From the NCBI GenBank assembly GCA_001972305.1, contig BDDD01002125.1, positions 211,254-275,253 on the forward strand: a stretch of DNA of 64,000 nucleotides, written 5' to 3'. Shown here in pieces: positions 30,921 through 43,365 of this stretch. The DNA is from Cephalotus follicularis (Eukaryota > Streptophyta > Magnoliopsida > Oxalidales > Cephalotaceae). A program made the translations under genes and the position numbers. Position 1 is the stretch's first letter. Each line of letters starts with the position of its first letter. The notes below the pieces were generated by a model, which made no database searches, was not told the DNA's origin, and worked only from the letters and a program-made list of their open reading frames with translations.

Positions 30921-31952
30921 CTAAAACAAGTGTGGGTAACGCTCTCGGATGTCATCCTCACGTTCCCAAGTCGCTTCATCCGGCCGATGAAATTGCCACT
31001 GAACCTTTACCATCGGAATGGACCGGTTCCTCAATACTCGTGTCTTCCAATCCAAGATTCTCACGGGTGACTCCTCGCAGGAAAGGACATCCCTCACCGT
31101 AACCGAGTCATAATCCAGGACATGTGATGGGTCTCGGATATAACCTCGTAGCATCGATACATGAAAGACATCATGTACACTCGACAATGTAGGAGGCAAG
31201 GCTAGCTGATATGCTACCTCCCCAACCCTTTCCAGAATCTCAAAAGGACCAATATAGCGTGGCGCTAGCTTGCCCTTTTTCCCGAATCTTTGCACTCCTT
31301 TCCACGGAGATACCTTCAAGAACACGTAATCTCCAACATTGAAGGTTAAAGGCCTTCTCTTCACACCGTCGTCATAGCTCTTCTGCCGACTCTGCGCTGT
31401 AAGCAACTTTTCTCTGATGAACTTAACTTTCTCTAAAGTCTCCTCCACCAATTCCGACCCAAGCAATGGTCGTTCACCAACCTCGTCCCAACAGACAGGT
31501 GACCTACACTTTCTCGCATACAGTGCCTCGTACGGAGCCATAACAATACTCGAGTGATAGCTATTATTATAAGAAAACTCTATTAGAGGGATATGGTCCT
31601 CCCAGGTTTGGATGGTACGCTCTGACTGTCCGTCTGTCTGATGGTGGAAAGCAGTACTGAGGTTCAATCTCGTTTCGAAGGCTGTCTGGAATCTCTTCAA
31701 GAAGTTGGAAGTGAAGATTGAATCCCTATCACAAACGATGCTCACCGGAACAACGTGCAGTCTCACAATCTCCTTTACATATAATCGAGCCAACTTGCTC
31801 GCAGAATCAGTGACATGTGTGGGCAAGAAGTGTGCTAATTTGGTGAGTCTATCAACAATAACCCACACGGCATTATGTCGATGCCTAGTCAGTGGAAACC
31901 CATAAACAAAGTCCATCGTAATGTGTTCCCATTTCCACTATGCCACTGGTAA
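30921..31952 (-). pseudogene. B integrase core, GPF motif and chromodomain-like end
   Basis: On the minus strand two stops lie at the junction with the upstream pol ORF (LLQ-stop-LPVA-stop-WKWEH). From 31916 it reads MDFVYGFPLTRHRHNAVWVI (first Asp), VDRLTKLAHFLP, SIVCDRDSIFTSNFLKRF (second Asp) and [14 protein letters not shown] (Glu present). Then some 15 residues usually found after TIQT are missing in frame (TIQT directly followed by WEDHIPLIEF). RYIGPFEILERVGEVAYQLA is the GPF module, and RILDWKTRVLRNRSIPMVKV with DEATWEREDDIRERYPHLF is the chromodomain-like end. Only two stops and one small deletion spoil it. Confidence 0.93.
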
Positions 31953-34772
31953 TTACTGTAATAGTCCCGCAGGTCTCTGGTGCTCGGCCTTGACCCTCTG
32001 GCAAGTCAAACACTTTGCGACATATTCTGCAATCTCGCGTTTCATGCCGGTCCACCAGTAAGTCTTCTTCATATCTTGGTACATCTTGGTGCTACCAGGA
32101 TGAATACTGTACAGGAATTTATGAGCCCCGCGGAGTAGCTCATCCTTCACTCTCGGTTCATTCGGAAGACATACACATCCCCGATATCTCAAAATACCAT
32201 CATCATGTACTCTAAAATCAGACTCCGAATCCAGATTTTCTCGAATCCGCTGCAATTCAGGATCATGCGGTTGTGCATCTTTGATGTGATACAGTAACAC
32301 TGGTTCCACCAGCATGTCGGCTAGAAAGATCCCCGGTGACTGATTGAACGGAGACCACTCTTGGAAGTCTTCTAACATCTTCCATTGCGACACCATTGTA
32401 CTAGCAACCATAGCCTTGCGGCTCAAGGCATCAGGGACTACATTCGCTTTCCCCGGGTGGTACTGGATACTGCAGTCATAATCATTAAAGAACTCTACCC
32501 ACCTGCGTTGTCTCATGTTCAGTGTGTCTTGACAGAACAGGTACGTCAAACTCTTATGATCGGTGAAGATCTCAAACTGCGCCCCATAAAGATAGTGTCT
32601 CCACTTCTGAAGGGCAAAGATAATAGCTGCAAGTTCAAGGTCATGAGTCGGGTAGTTTTCTTCATACGGCTTCAGCTTCCTAGAAGCATAAGCAATCACC
32701 TTTCCTCTCTGCATCAGCACACAGCCCAAGCCTTTACCTGATGCATCACTATAGACGGCAAAGCCCTCATTACCCTCAGGTAATGTCAAGATAGGAGCGA
32801 AAACCAACCGATCCTTCAGCTCACGGAAACTAGCTTCGCAATCTTCATCCAAAACAAATAAGATCTTCTTCTGGGTTAGTCTGGTCAAGGGCTCAGCTAT
32901 CCTTGAAAAATCTTGAATAAACCTCCGGTAATATCCCGCCAAGCCGAGAAAACTGCGTACCTCCGTTACATTCCTCGGTTGTGGCCAATCTCGTACCACC
33001 TCTGTCTTTGACGGATCCACCGCCAAACCTTCTCCGGACACAATGTGACCAAGAAAGATCACACGGTCAAGCCAAAATTCACACTTACTGAATTTGGCAT
33101 ACAGCTTGTGCTCTCGGAGAATCTGCAGAGCTAACCTCAAGTGGCAAGCATGTTCTTCTTCAATCCTTGAGTATACCAGCACGTCATCGATAAACGCAAC
33201 GACGAACTGATCCAGGTACGGTCGAAACACATCGTTCATCAATGACATGAACGCAGCCGGTGCATTGGTAACACCAAAAGGCATCACAAGGAACTCATAG
33301 TGACCGTATCTTGTCCAGAAGGCAGTCTTCTCAATATCTCCTTCCTTCACCCTCAACTGGTGATATCCTGATCTCAAATCAAGTTTTGAGAACACTCTCG
33401 CTCCTTGCAACTGGTCGAACAAATCCTCGATGTGGGGTAAAGGATAATTGTTCTTGATAGTTGCCTTGTTCATCATTCTGTAATCGATGCAGAGCCTCAT
33501 CGACCCATCCTTTTTCTTGACAAACAGTACAGGTGCACCCCACGGTGAAACACTGGGTCGAATGAAACCCTTATCGATCAGGTCCTGTAACTGCAATTTC
33601 AGCTCTCTTAATTCTGTAGGAGCCATTCTATACGGTGCTTTCGAAATAGGAGCTGTACCTGGTGTAAGATCGATAACAAACTCCATATTTCTTCTCGGTG
33701 GCAAAGATCCCAAGTCATCCGGAAATACATCTGGAAATTCGCACACCACTGGGATCTCCTCTAGGCTCCAACCCTTCTCCTTCCTTCGATCAATTACATA
33801 TGCAAGATACCCTTCACATCCTTTCTCGAGATACCTCGACGCACAGATGAAGGATATTATCGGTAGAGAAAACCCCTTGTCTCCCTTGAACTGGAAAGTA
33901 GTACAATCGGCCAGACGAAAATCAATCGTCTTGCTGTAGCAGTCCATGTAAGCATGATGTGCTGACAGCCAATCCATCCCCAAAATAATATCAAAGTCGT
34001 GGATAGGTAATACTATCAAGTCCGCGTACAAGGAAATGCCTGCTATAGACATCTCACAACCCCTATATACAATGTCTGTATACATGGAAACTCCGACAGG
34101 TGTGCTCACATCCAAGGTATATGGCATACAGTCAGGTGTTACATCTAAACATGATGCAAAATGTGATGAAATGAAAGAATGTGATGCTCCAGGGTCCAAG
34201 AATACTCTACCAGCAAAACCATAAATATACAGTGTACCTCCAACTACCGAGGTAGACTCCGAAACCTCTGTCTGTGAAAGGGTAAAAACTCTACCTTTCG
34301 CAATGCCCTTGCCGGTGTCCCTTCGCTGTGAAGGCCCCGCTGCGGCCCCGCTGCTGCTAGCTGGTCCGGTAGGTGCTGTAGCCTTACTCTTCGGGCAATC
34401 TTTCATTGAATGGCCAGATGCCCCACACCTCAAACATAGTCCGTTCATCCTCCCACAATCCTTCTGCAAGTGGCCCTTCCGACCACAGTGATAACAAGCT
34501 CCGGTTCCCGCATTACTCCCCTGACTAAGAGTCCCCAGTGCGGCAGTCTGCCCAGATCTGTTCTTCGATGATTTAGTCGGAGAACCTCTGTCTCGCCATT
34601 TTGAAGAAGCTGGTCTTGTCGGGCTCTGTTTATTTTGTTGTGCCTGGGCCCTCTCTACTCGGTCCTCACTAGATATGCTCTCCAGTAGCCTCGCCTTTTG
34701 AGCGACTTCAGAAAAAGTACCCAGCTCCATAGCCCTAATCCTCGACCGAAGGTCCGGTCTCAAACCCTTCAA
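31953..34772 (-). pseudogene. B gag end, protease, RT, RNase H and integrase finger (939 codons open)
   Basis: The longest open frame in the window. In order on the minus strand: gag end [15 protein letters not shown]; two intact knuckles [14 protein letters not shown] and [14 protein letters not shown]; protease [14 protein letters not shown] and [22 protein letters not shown] with [45 protein letters not shown] and the catalytic [11 protein letters not shown]; RNase H with [32 protein letters not shown] and [11 protein letters not shown]; integrase finger [20 protein letters not shown] and [16 protein letters not shown]. All key residues are in place. The ATG at 34772 is not the true start: gag upstream is in another frame because of one lost base near 34775. 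It ends at a stop after GLLQ. Confidence 0.95.
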
Positions 34773-35437
34773 AAACCGCCTATCTTTTTCACATCATCAG
34801 CTACCAGATATGGTGAATGTCTGGATAGCTCCATAAACCTGGCCTGGTACTCGGCCGCAGTCATCTCCCTTTGTCGTAACTCCAGAAGCTCTGTCTCCCT
34901 CCGCTCTTGCTCGATCCCGGGTACATAGTAATTGAGGAACTCTGTCTGGAATCTCTCCCATGTACCATCGAGTCCAAATGACTCCCACTTCGCTTTGACC
35001 ATCTCCCACCAGTGAGTGGCCTCTCCCCATAGGCGGTACACGGCAAATTTCAGCTTCTGAGTATCGGTACAGTCCATCACTGGAAAAATCTTCTCCAAGT
35101 CTTGAAGCCATCTTTCAGCAATCGTAGCATCAAGTTCTCCCCGGAAGCTAGGTGGGTTCTGTCTCATAAACCTCTCGATGTCCCTCCCAAACTGACTACC
35201 ATCCTCTCCCCGGCAATGATCGGGAGCTCTAGGTTGCGGTCAAGCTTGTGCGTAGTACTGGTGCATCTCCTCCGCATTGGCCATATTAAAGGCCATCTGC
35301 TGCTGGAAGTAGTCTGCAATCCGGGTCATCGGGTCCCTATCATCTTGGGGGACATTCACTCCTTGTGGCATGTTCGTTGCCTCAGGGGCATTGGCTCCAA
35401 CAGCTCTAGCCCTTCCACGAGTTCTCCTTCGGTCCAT
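34769..35437 (-). pseudogene. B gag, N-terminal and capsid part
   Basis: Starts MDRRRTRGRARAVGANAPEA at 35437, about 100 bases after the primer site, which is the usual spacing. A stop at about 35240 comes after MHQYYAQA, followed in frame by FGRDIERFMRQNPPSFRGEL, AERWLQDLEKIFPVMDCTDT, YRLWGEATHWWEMVKAKWES and REMTAAEYQARFMELSRHSP. It goes out of frame at VKKIGGF, where RRFLKGLRP should follow. One stop and one lost base separate it from an intact gag-pol. Confidence 0.93.
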
Positions 35438-35533
35438 TGTTTCCTATAAGAAGGACGTCGGTTAGTCACGACTTTAACAAAACAGTTTATTGATTGCCAA
35501 GGAAAGTATCCTAGCTAAGCATATATGAAATAT

Positions 35534-35545
35534 GCTCTGATACCA
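35534..35545 (-). promoter_or_regulatory. B primer binding site
   Basis: On the minus strand TGGTATCAGAGC, three bases after the LTR end (GGTGTGACA at 35549). Complementary to initiator methionine tRNA. Confidence 0.93.
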
Positions 35546-35548
35546 CGT

Positions 35549-37843
35549 TGTCACACCCCACTTTTCCACGACAAGACAACACATAAAGTGGTAAGGCAAT
35601 CAACACAAGATAATTCAGCTCATGCGATAAAACGAATAAATAAAAACCTTCAGTAGTGGAAGCAATAACTCAAATAGGCTAAATTCCAACATGCATCACG
35701 CATCCCATACTACGTGATGCCCAACAAGTTTATAAATAAACCCAACATAACTGTCGATTGCCCAAAATGGAGCGTGAAATAATACAGTACGAGATAACAA
35801 AATATCCTTTGTTACAAAATCCGAATAACATGATCAATGTTCAGTAACCCTAATACATAAATAAGAGAGATAACAAAGTCTTCTCTTTAAGTCTCCATGC
35901 ATGCTCCATATCATATCCACTCCGTCAATCTGTTACAGTAGGGGTTAGCCTTTGTCCTCACTCGGCTAAGTGAATAAACCCATAAATACAGTTCAACTCA
36001 TATTATAATGAGTATCATGAATGAATGCATTATGATGAGCAATGCAGTGGCTAAGTAATCAACAAGTTATTAGCACGACGGCTAATAATCAACAGGCACA
36101 AGCATTGCACAGTACAAGTCAAGCAATAAAATATAATTACTTGATCAAATATATTTGTTTAAAATATATTACTCCATTCACAAGTTGTGATAAGTTATGA
36201 AACTTAAAACAATACATTTCTCCGTCTTCGGAAATACTTCCCCAATCATTTCGAAAATATATAAAATCATATGTTGACAAATATATATTTTCATGCGTAA
36301 ATGATCATAATAATCATACAAGCTTTTCAATTGGTTAACACTTTTAGGAAGCAACCACAATGCAAATCACAGTAAAAATGCAACATATGCTCAGAATGCG
36401 TCTAGGTTCGTTCCTAGAGTCGTTTCGGGTCTAGCGGGTCACATTCGAGTGAAATTCCACTGATTAGGGGAAAAGGCATCGATGTCTATCCTTATGGCGT
36501 CGACGTCTTTATACTAAGGCATCGATCCCATGTACAAATATTCCCAGGCATTCTTGAAACACAGACGTCGATGATTTTACAAAGACGTCGATGTCTTTAT
36601 GATACCAGAGAGTATTAGTTCGCGAGTCTTGATTCTGGAGGGTAGAATCCGGCCTTTTAATCCTTCATGTAAACAAATCTCACTCTCTCGACGTGTAAGG
36701 CATGCTACTGGTTAACAAGAATATAACCAGAACATCATTTCATGCATAAAACATGTAAACCCAAGGGCAATTTACCAACAACAGTAAACACTACTGTTCT
36801 GTAATACCCAGAAAAGGTGTCGATGTCTATCAAAAGACATCGATGTCTTTCTCGTTTTCACACGAAGGCATCGACGTCTTCACATAGACGTCGATGTCTT
36901 TACAACCCAGAATGTCTTTTCCACAGTTTTAACACACCAAGCCATTATCAAATCCATCCTTTACAAAACAAATTCACGTATTCATGTAATCGTACATGCA
37001 TGATTAACTCCGTGTATCACAGAAACACCACAATAAGTCCAGAATCACAATTCAACCATTAACATGCAATTCATCATGTTATTCATTAACTTAAAACCCA
37101 CAATGCATGTATAAATCTGTCACTTTCCCATACCTTATTGTTCCAAGTTAGGAACTGGAAAGTCCACCTCTTTGAGTTCCCAAGTTCTTAACACAACAGC
37201 TCCAAGATTCTCTCAGCAACTGCTACCCATGTGTTCCAATCTCTAGCTCCAAGTAAGCTCAATAATGGTGGCTCACACACTCACTGGTTTTCCCCTCTTT
37301 ACTCCCTTTGGTGTTTTAAAACTAGAGAGAGAAGTGGAGAGGGTCGTTCCTATGCAGGTGGCTTCCCCCCAACATCCTTCTCCTTACATTTAATGGGCAC
37401 TCTCGTGCTCTCTCTCTCTCCCTCTTTCCAGATTCTGCACTTTTCTTTTTGTTTTCTTCCCTTCTTTCTTTTGCAGGTTTCATGTGAGGATGGTATATTC
37501 CTTTGCATGTTCCATGTGAGGGGAACGTTTTGAGCATGCCTGGCAATACACCAGCATGATCAACACGTCACAATGCACATGTTAAGGAGTCTGGTAAAGC
37601 CCCCAAAGATCCCATTGCATGTTACTCTGTCAGTGAAAAACGTGACAGATGTTCTTTACAAAGGCGTCGACATCTTTCCAAAGACGTCGATGTCTTTACC
37701 CCAAAACAGCATCGTTTTCAGATTTGACATACACATTTCCTTCCTTAATCAATATTTAGGGTTTAGAGACCTCTTTTGAGTTTGAAACTTCAACATTCTC
37801 ATTAATTCAAGTTTAAGATTACATCATAAATCGAAATATTACA
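35549..37843 (-). repeat. B 5' LTR, with internal deletion and short terminal loss
   Basis: Matches the 3' LTR closely. It lacks the block corresponding to about 28660-28935 and a second small block. On the right it ends ...gaaatattaca at 37843, about 25 bases short of the proper TGTAACGCC start (minus strand). The palindromes at 36475-36600, 36815-36900 and 37660-37700 and the stem-loop at 35945-35969 are retained. Confidence 0.93.
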
Positions 37844-37845
37844 TT

Positions 37846-40436
37846 CCGCAAATTCAATTCGTGAACATTGTAATATTGATTAATAAAATGCGCACTCATT
37901 TGAGTTTAATGTCCAATTATTATAAAATTTGTGATTAGTAATTGCTTGGGATGAATGGTTGTACAATTGGTAAAGTACCAAACTTAAGAAACCCTAAAAA
38001 AGCCATCGACAACCGACTGTCATAGGGGAACAGTCGACTGTCTGAGGCGTGAGAGGACAGTCGACTGCCCAATGCATCCAGTCGACTGGAATGCATGGGA
38101 AATATGTGTCACCAGCTGCCATAACATGCAAGAGGAGTGCCTTGCATGTCCTCTATCCTCTCTGCAAGAATTGCAGACCTGCAACCTGCAAGAATCAAAA
38201 GAGAGAAAGGTAAGAAAGAGATAGAAAGAAGAGAGAAAAGAAGTGCATGTGATGAGAGAAGGAGGAGTTAAAGGACTCTGGGGAATTCTAGGTCCCTGAG
38301 CCCTATATCAACTGTGCATGAGCTGAGAGTGAGTGTTAGAAACACTGAATATTGAGGAGAGTTGCTGAAATTATTGGAGCTTGCATTTAAGGATTTGGTG
38401 AGCTCAAAGTGGGATTGCAAGCTTAGAGTGCAAAAGGGGACTTGGAAGCTTTGGACATCTCTTGGTAAGTTTCCCATTCGAACTCACTGTTAATGTGATG
38501 ATAGTGTGACTAGGAAGATGTTGAAAACCTTCTGTTAACATGGTTAGGAATCAACAACTTTTAGAATTGAAAAAGAAAGTGATAATGGTTCAAGTATTAA
38601 TGGAGATGGTAACCTCTAAATTGGATTACTGTTGTTGTTAGTTAGTATGATATAAGCTTACTGTTTCCCCCAAGCACACCTATATATACCTTCTGTCAAC
38701 ACATTTAGATCAAGGAATCCGAAATTGAATGATAACTGACATAGAGTTCATAGAGATGTGGTAAAGAGGATAGTTAAATGGCTTAATGAACTATTGTTGA
38801 ATCACTGTTAGGATAGCTATTGTAGCTGGATAATCTAGACAACCTACTGGTTATTGACTGAACCACATGCATGCACTGTATAGATTATACTCTTCTGGAT
38901 TTAAAGAAGTGATTGGTGAAAGAGGCTTGGAAACTCAAAGAGAAAGATCATTCCAATTGATCTTGGGATAAGCTATTGAGGTAGGGGTAATGACATGTTT
39001 ATGGAAGATATTTTATGCATATCATGTATGTTTATTTTCTGTATGATTGCATATGTTGGATTGGATTTGTATTAGAAATTGTAATACATAAACTGCTACT
39101 ACCTGCATTTCTAGGCAGAAGCAGTCGACTATTCTTCATGACAGTCGACTGCTCAATGCATCCAGTCGACTGTCAAAATAGGGCAGTCGACTACTCAACC
39201 CAAAACAGCCGACTGTTCTCGAGAGCAGTCGACTGTCCTCGGTAAAATTACTGATATAGGTCCTGTTTGGGCCCAATTGAATTGCTACTGTCCTTGTTAT
39301 TGTTCCTGTATATGCTACTGTTAGTTTAGTATATACTAGTGATTGTTATAAACAATATTATTCCATATTTCCAAAGATTGAACGAACTATGTGCTATATG
39401 CACAATTCATGGTTTAATTATCATTTTCAAAAGAAAACTATTATGTTAAAGGAACTACTGATTTTCCTCCTATGTGAGGCACCTACTGTTTTGTTTCCCA
39501 AATTGAAAACCACTACTGTATTGATATCGTTTTCCTGATATGAGATGTACGATCACTGAAATGTATATGTTTCTAAAGAAAACACTTTGATATTACATAT
39601 TATTTACATATGTAATATTATTATTGACTTGTATTGATTGAATTGATTGTCTATGCATATTTCCGATTAGTCGAGTGATGGCAGAAGTCACTGGCTAACG
39701 GAGGTGGTCCTATGTGCCAGGAGTTGGCTAGAGTACACACCAAAACTGCCTGCAATGCAGAGCTTGATTGTTAACTGCTTGCTTAATGCCGGTAGCACTG
39801 TTTACCTCCTATCATGAGCGGAGTTGGGGTGATAGCTAGGTGGCTTGACGTAGGCTAGGGGTTAGCGACGTCTTGAGCCCAATACTGGTCTTCGGACAAC
39901 CACTGGACTGATTGATTGTACCCTTGTGCGGTATTCTTGCATATGGATTGTTTATGGCCACTTTGCATGGTTGCTTATATATTGGCACATTTAAATGTTA
40001 TTTTAATATAAACTATCATACATGTTGCATTCATATATTCCTTAGCATGCATTATCTTCCTACTTAGCCAAGTGAGGACAACGACTAACCCCTACAATTT
40101 CAGATTAAGCGAAGACTTGGAGTTTGCTGCTGAAGCTAGGAGAGCTTCTAATTGCCAACTTCTGGTTGTTATTTCTGTTATGATGTACTGTATTTTGTAA
40201 CGAACGGATCATACCCCGTTAATGTTGTATTTCCTTATGTGAGGATATTTGTTGGATTATGCCTGCACGTAGTATGGGTTGCGTGCAGATGACTTGTATT
40301 TATATTTCGGCTTATCGAATGCTTCCGCTAATTTACTTATGAATAGTTAATTGGAATGCTGGAATGTTATTATGCTTATTTCTGATATCACCTTATATGC
40401 TTGTCCAATGTAAGTTGGAAAAAATGGGGTGTGACA
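37846..40436 (+). repeat. C 5' LTR
   Basis: Resumes ccgcaaattcaattcgtg after element B and ends GGGGTGTGACA at 40436. It matches the 3' LTR (44448-47118) with few differences; the 3' copy has an extra block of about 60 bases at 44702-44765. CAGTCGACTG palindromes occur in two clusters (38015-38095 and 39118-39242), with a purine-rich leader-like region between them. The stem-loop box is at 40064-40088. Confidence 0.95.
39118..39242 (+). repeat. CAGTCGACTG palindrome cluster in the C LTR
   Basis: Seven units of cag(t/c)cgact(g/a) in about 120 bases, for example gacagtcgactgctcaatg and catccagtcgactgtc. The first cluster (38015-38095) has four more, with the same aatgcatccagtcgactg wording. 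The 10-base palindrome is identical to the one in the unrelated Ty1 element D. Copies are in the 3' LTR at 44620-44702 and 45800-45923. Confidence 0.88.
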
Positions 40437-40440
40437 AGCA

Positions 40441-40452
40441 TGGTATCAGAGC
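40441..40452 (+). promoter_or_regulatory. C primer binding site
   Basis: TGGTATCAGAGC, four bases after the LTR end. Standard initiator tRNA-Met site, intact. Confidence 0.95.
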
Positions 40453-40541
40453 ATATTCCGTATATGCTAAGCTGGGATAAGTTTCTCGGAAATTGAGTGA
40501 ATTGTTTCCTAATGATTATGTCATTCCATATAGGAAACTGA

Positions 40542-41549
40542 ATGGATCTCCGAAGAGGAAGAAGGGGAAGGCGTAGAGCCGACGAAGGTGTCAATGCACC
40601 GTCGGTAACTGGAAATGACCCGGCAATGAATGAAGGAGTTAATGTTCCCCCAGTGTATGAGGAGAGGAGTCACTTTGACCGCATGGCTGATCTCTTTCAA
40701 CAGTAGATGCAAGCGAACGCGGCCAACATGGAACAGATTCGACAAATGTACGAGGCTAACCGTACATATCAGCAAGCACCTGAAGCTTGTCATGCTGGTG
40801 GATTTGGCCAAGATCTGGAGCGGTTCATGAGACAGAATCCTCCAACTTTCAATGGTGAACTGAATGCGACTGTAGCCAAACGATGGATTAAGGACATGGA
40901 GAAGATTTTTGCTGATCTGGAGTGCACCGATGAGCAGAAACTCAGTTTTGCTATGTACCGCTTATGGGGCAAGGCTACTTACTGGTGGGAAAGGACGGAA
41001 GCAAAATGGGAAGCCCGTGGACTTGACCGGACTTGGGACAGATTCCAGTCTGAGTTTCTTGAGACATATGTGCCACAGATAGAGCGTGACTGATGGGCGA
41101 CTGAACTGATGGAGTTGCGTCAATGAGACATGACGGTAGCTCAATACCAGACCAGATTTGTGGAGCTGGCAAGACACACACCTTATCTAGTGGAGGGTGA
41201 AGCACGGATGATCCGAAGGTTCCTGAAAGGCCTTCTACCAGATATCAGATCTAAATTGTTGATGTTGCAGCTGACCACTTTTGTTGATGTCGCTGAGAGA
41301 GTGATGATTCTGGAGGCTGACGCAAATGAGAGAAGGGCAGAACGGACTCGTACTAATCAATCGAGGGTCGTACAGTCACAGGGGTAGGGAATCAATAATC
41401 CTGCTAAGTTAACCAGATCTGACAACCGAGGCCAAGGAGGTTCTCGACGTACACGATCAAGGACTTCGAGCCGAAACAGTCAACATAATGCAGGTGGATG
41501 TACTTTTTGCGGTCGTCAGAATCATGATGAGACCGAATGCTGGAAGAAG
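40542..41549 (+). pseudogene. C gag
   Basis: Starts MDLRRGRRGRRRADEGVNAP at ATG 40542, parallel to A and B gag. It continues FDRMADLFQQ-stop, FGQDLERFMRQNPPTFNGEL, KDMEKIFADLECTDEQKLSF, YRLWGKATYWWERTEAKWEA, RTWDRFQSEFLETYVPQIER-stop, MTVAQYQTRFVELARHTPYL, RRFLKGLLPDIRSKL and ILEADANERRAERTR. Stops at 40705, 41090, 41123 and 41384 interrupt one single frame, so decay is by point changes. The first knuckle, CTFCGRQNHDETEC, is whole. Confidence 0.9.
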
Positions 41550-43141
41550 ATGGGAAAGTGCTTGAGGTGTGGTTCACAAGATCACATGGTGATTAATTTC
41601 CCGATGATGAGGGATCAAGCATGCGGCCAACAGGGAAGTGCTGGTGCTAGTGGTAGTGTTGCGGTGGCTCAACCGCGGAGAGACACCGGAAAAGGGATTG
41701 TGAAAGGTAGGGTCTACACCTTCTCTAAAGATGATGTGTCAGAATCTACTACTATTGTGGGAGGTACTATTTACATATCTGGCGTGTTAGCTCATGTATT
41801 GATTGACCCTGGTGCGACGCATTCATTCAATGCATCTGAATTTGCCTGCAATTTGCATGGCATTACTTCTAGACTACCTTATGTGTTGGAAGTGAGTACT
41901 CTTGCAGGTACTTGTCTTCTATCTGATACTGTTATGAAAGACTGTGAGATCATGGTAGCTGGAATTGAATTATCTGCTGACCTGATAGTGTTTCCTATCC
42001 CAGATTTTGATATAATCTTGGGGATGGACTGGCTGTATGCTCATCATGCTTGTGTTGACTGCTACACCAAGATGATGACATTTTATCTGCAAGATGGGAC
42101 TGAGTGCAAGTTTATCGGAGAGAAGAATGTTACTGCTCCGATCATCTCCTATACTTGAGCACAGAAATATCTCAAGCAAGGATGTGAAGGCTATTTGGCG
42201 TATGTGATTGATCATACGAAAGGTACGCCTAGTATTGAACAAGTGCCTGTTGTATGTGAATTTCCTGATGTGTTTCCAGATGAACTCACTTCGTTGCCAC
42301 CGGAGAGAGATATAGAGTTCAGTATTGAGTTGTTGCCTGGAACTGCTCCTATGTCCAGAGCACTGTACCGAATGGCTCCTGCCGAACTGAAGGAGTTGAA
42401 AGTTCAATTGCAGGATTATCTTGACAAGGGCTTTATCAGACCAAGTCTGTCACCATGGGGAGCACCGGTTCTGTTTGTGAAAAAGAAGGATGGATCGATG
42501 CGGCTATGCATTGACTATAGGCTGCTTAATCAGGTGACTGTGAACAACAAGTATCCTCTGCCACATATTGAGGAGTTGTTCGACCAATTGCAAGGCTCAA
42601 TTGTATTCTCAAAACTTGACCTGAGAACAGGTTATCATCAGTTGAGGATCAGAGAGGGTGATGTGGAGAAAACCGCATTTCGAACCAGATATGGGCACTA
42701 CGTGTTTCTGATATTGCCGTTTGGTTTGATAAATGCTCTTGCAGCTTTTATGTGTTTGATGAACAGAGTGTTCCAACCTTGCCTGGACCAGTTTGTCGTC
42801 ATATTCCTAGATGACATCATGATCTACTTAAGGAACATTGAGGAACACATGCAGCATTTGAGAATTGTACTGCAGACACTACAGAAGGAACAGCTGTATG
42901 CCAAGTTCAGCAAGTGCGAATTTTGGCTGGATCATGTGACTTTCCTAGGTCACATAGTGTCAAGTGAAGGATTGTCAGTGGATCCTTCGAAGATTGAAAG
43001 TATTGTTGATTGGCCCCAACCGAGGAACGTTACGGAGGTTCGTAGTTTCTTGGGATTGGCTGGATACTATCGAAGGTTCATCAAGGGATTTTCGAAACTT
43101 GCTACACCACTGACACAGTTGACTCAGAAGAAGTCCTCACG
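41550..43141 (+). pseudogene. C gag knuckle, protease and reverse transcriptase
   Basis: Begins at the second knuckle (CLRCGSQDHMVINF, last Cys lost). Protease: VLIDPGATHSFNASEF and [20 protein letters not shown]. One stop at 42156-42158 (ISYT-stop-AQKYL) splits it. From 42195 RT is open: [47 protein letters not shown] and the catalytic [12 protein letters not shown], then [20 protein letters not shown] and [20 protein letters not shown]. At about 43141, after TQLTQKKSS, the sequence changes to foreign DNA. The RT catalytic Asp residues are all present. Confidence 0.93.
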
Positions 43142-43365
43142 AAATTGTAAGGTGTAACGAATTGCTGCCATAATCAATTCGAGATAGTGGAAACTCAAGG
43201 AGCTCCCTTGGGAAAAGTGGACGTAGGCAAGAGTTAGCCGAACCACTCTAAATTCGGAGAAGTTTTTCTTTCCCTTTACTCTTTACATTTAAAGTTTTTA
43301 AATTCCCGATATTTACATCGATATTTAATTCACCCCCCTGTTGTATATTGCAAGAGTGTTTATTT
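43141..43365 (+). repeat. Foreign filler in C pol: 3' end of a D-like Ty1 LTR
   Basis: The text agtggacgtaggcaagagtt...gccgaaccactctaaattcgg and the later ctttactctttacatttaaag...attcacccccct follows the order of the last 180 bases of the D LTR (15215-15380: gagtggacgtagg, gccgaaccact, attcgtttgc, cactctttaatttt, tattcaccccc). It is therefore part of a related but distinct Ty1 LTR. It replaces RNase H, the integrase finger and the start of the integrase core, roughly 800 to 1000 bases of C. Confidence 0.75.

Larger units (their letters stand above)
28167..37843 (-). mobile_element. Element B: nearly complete Tekay-like Ty3 element, minus strand
   Basis: Both LTRs, primer site, gag, pol with all domains and a polypurine tract are present in the right order on the minus strand. 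It lies within the first bases of the C 5' LTR. It is the innermost and so youngest element of this stack, in keeping with its long open pol. On the right its LTR lacks about 25 terminal bases, and the first few bases of C are also lost there, so the insertion junction was altered. Confidence 0.95.

Noticed and set aside
33487-33939. 150-codon plus-strand ORF
   Set aside because: Shadow of the RT/protease part of B pol on the minus strand.
39015-39245. ORFs reading VDC repeats (also 45698-45928 and 14234-14494)
   Set aside because: They are translations of the CAGTCGACTG palindrome array; the repeated peptide reflects the DNA repeat.
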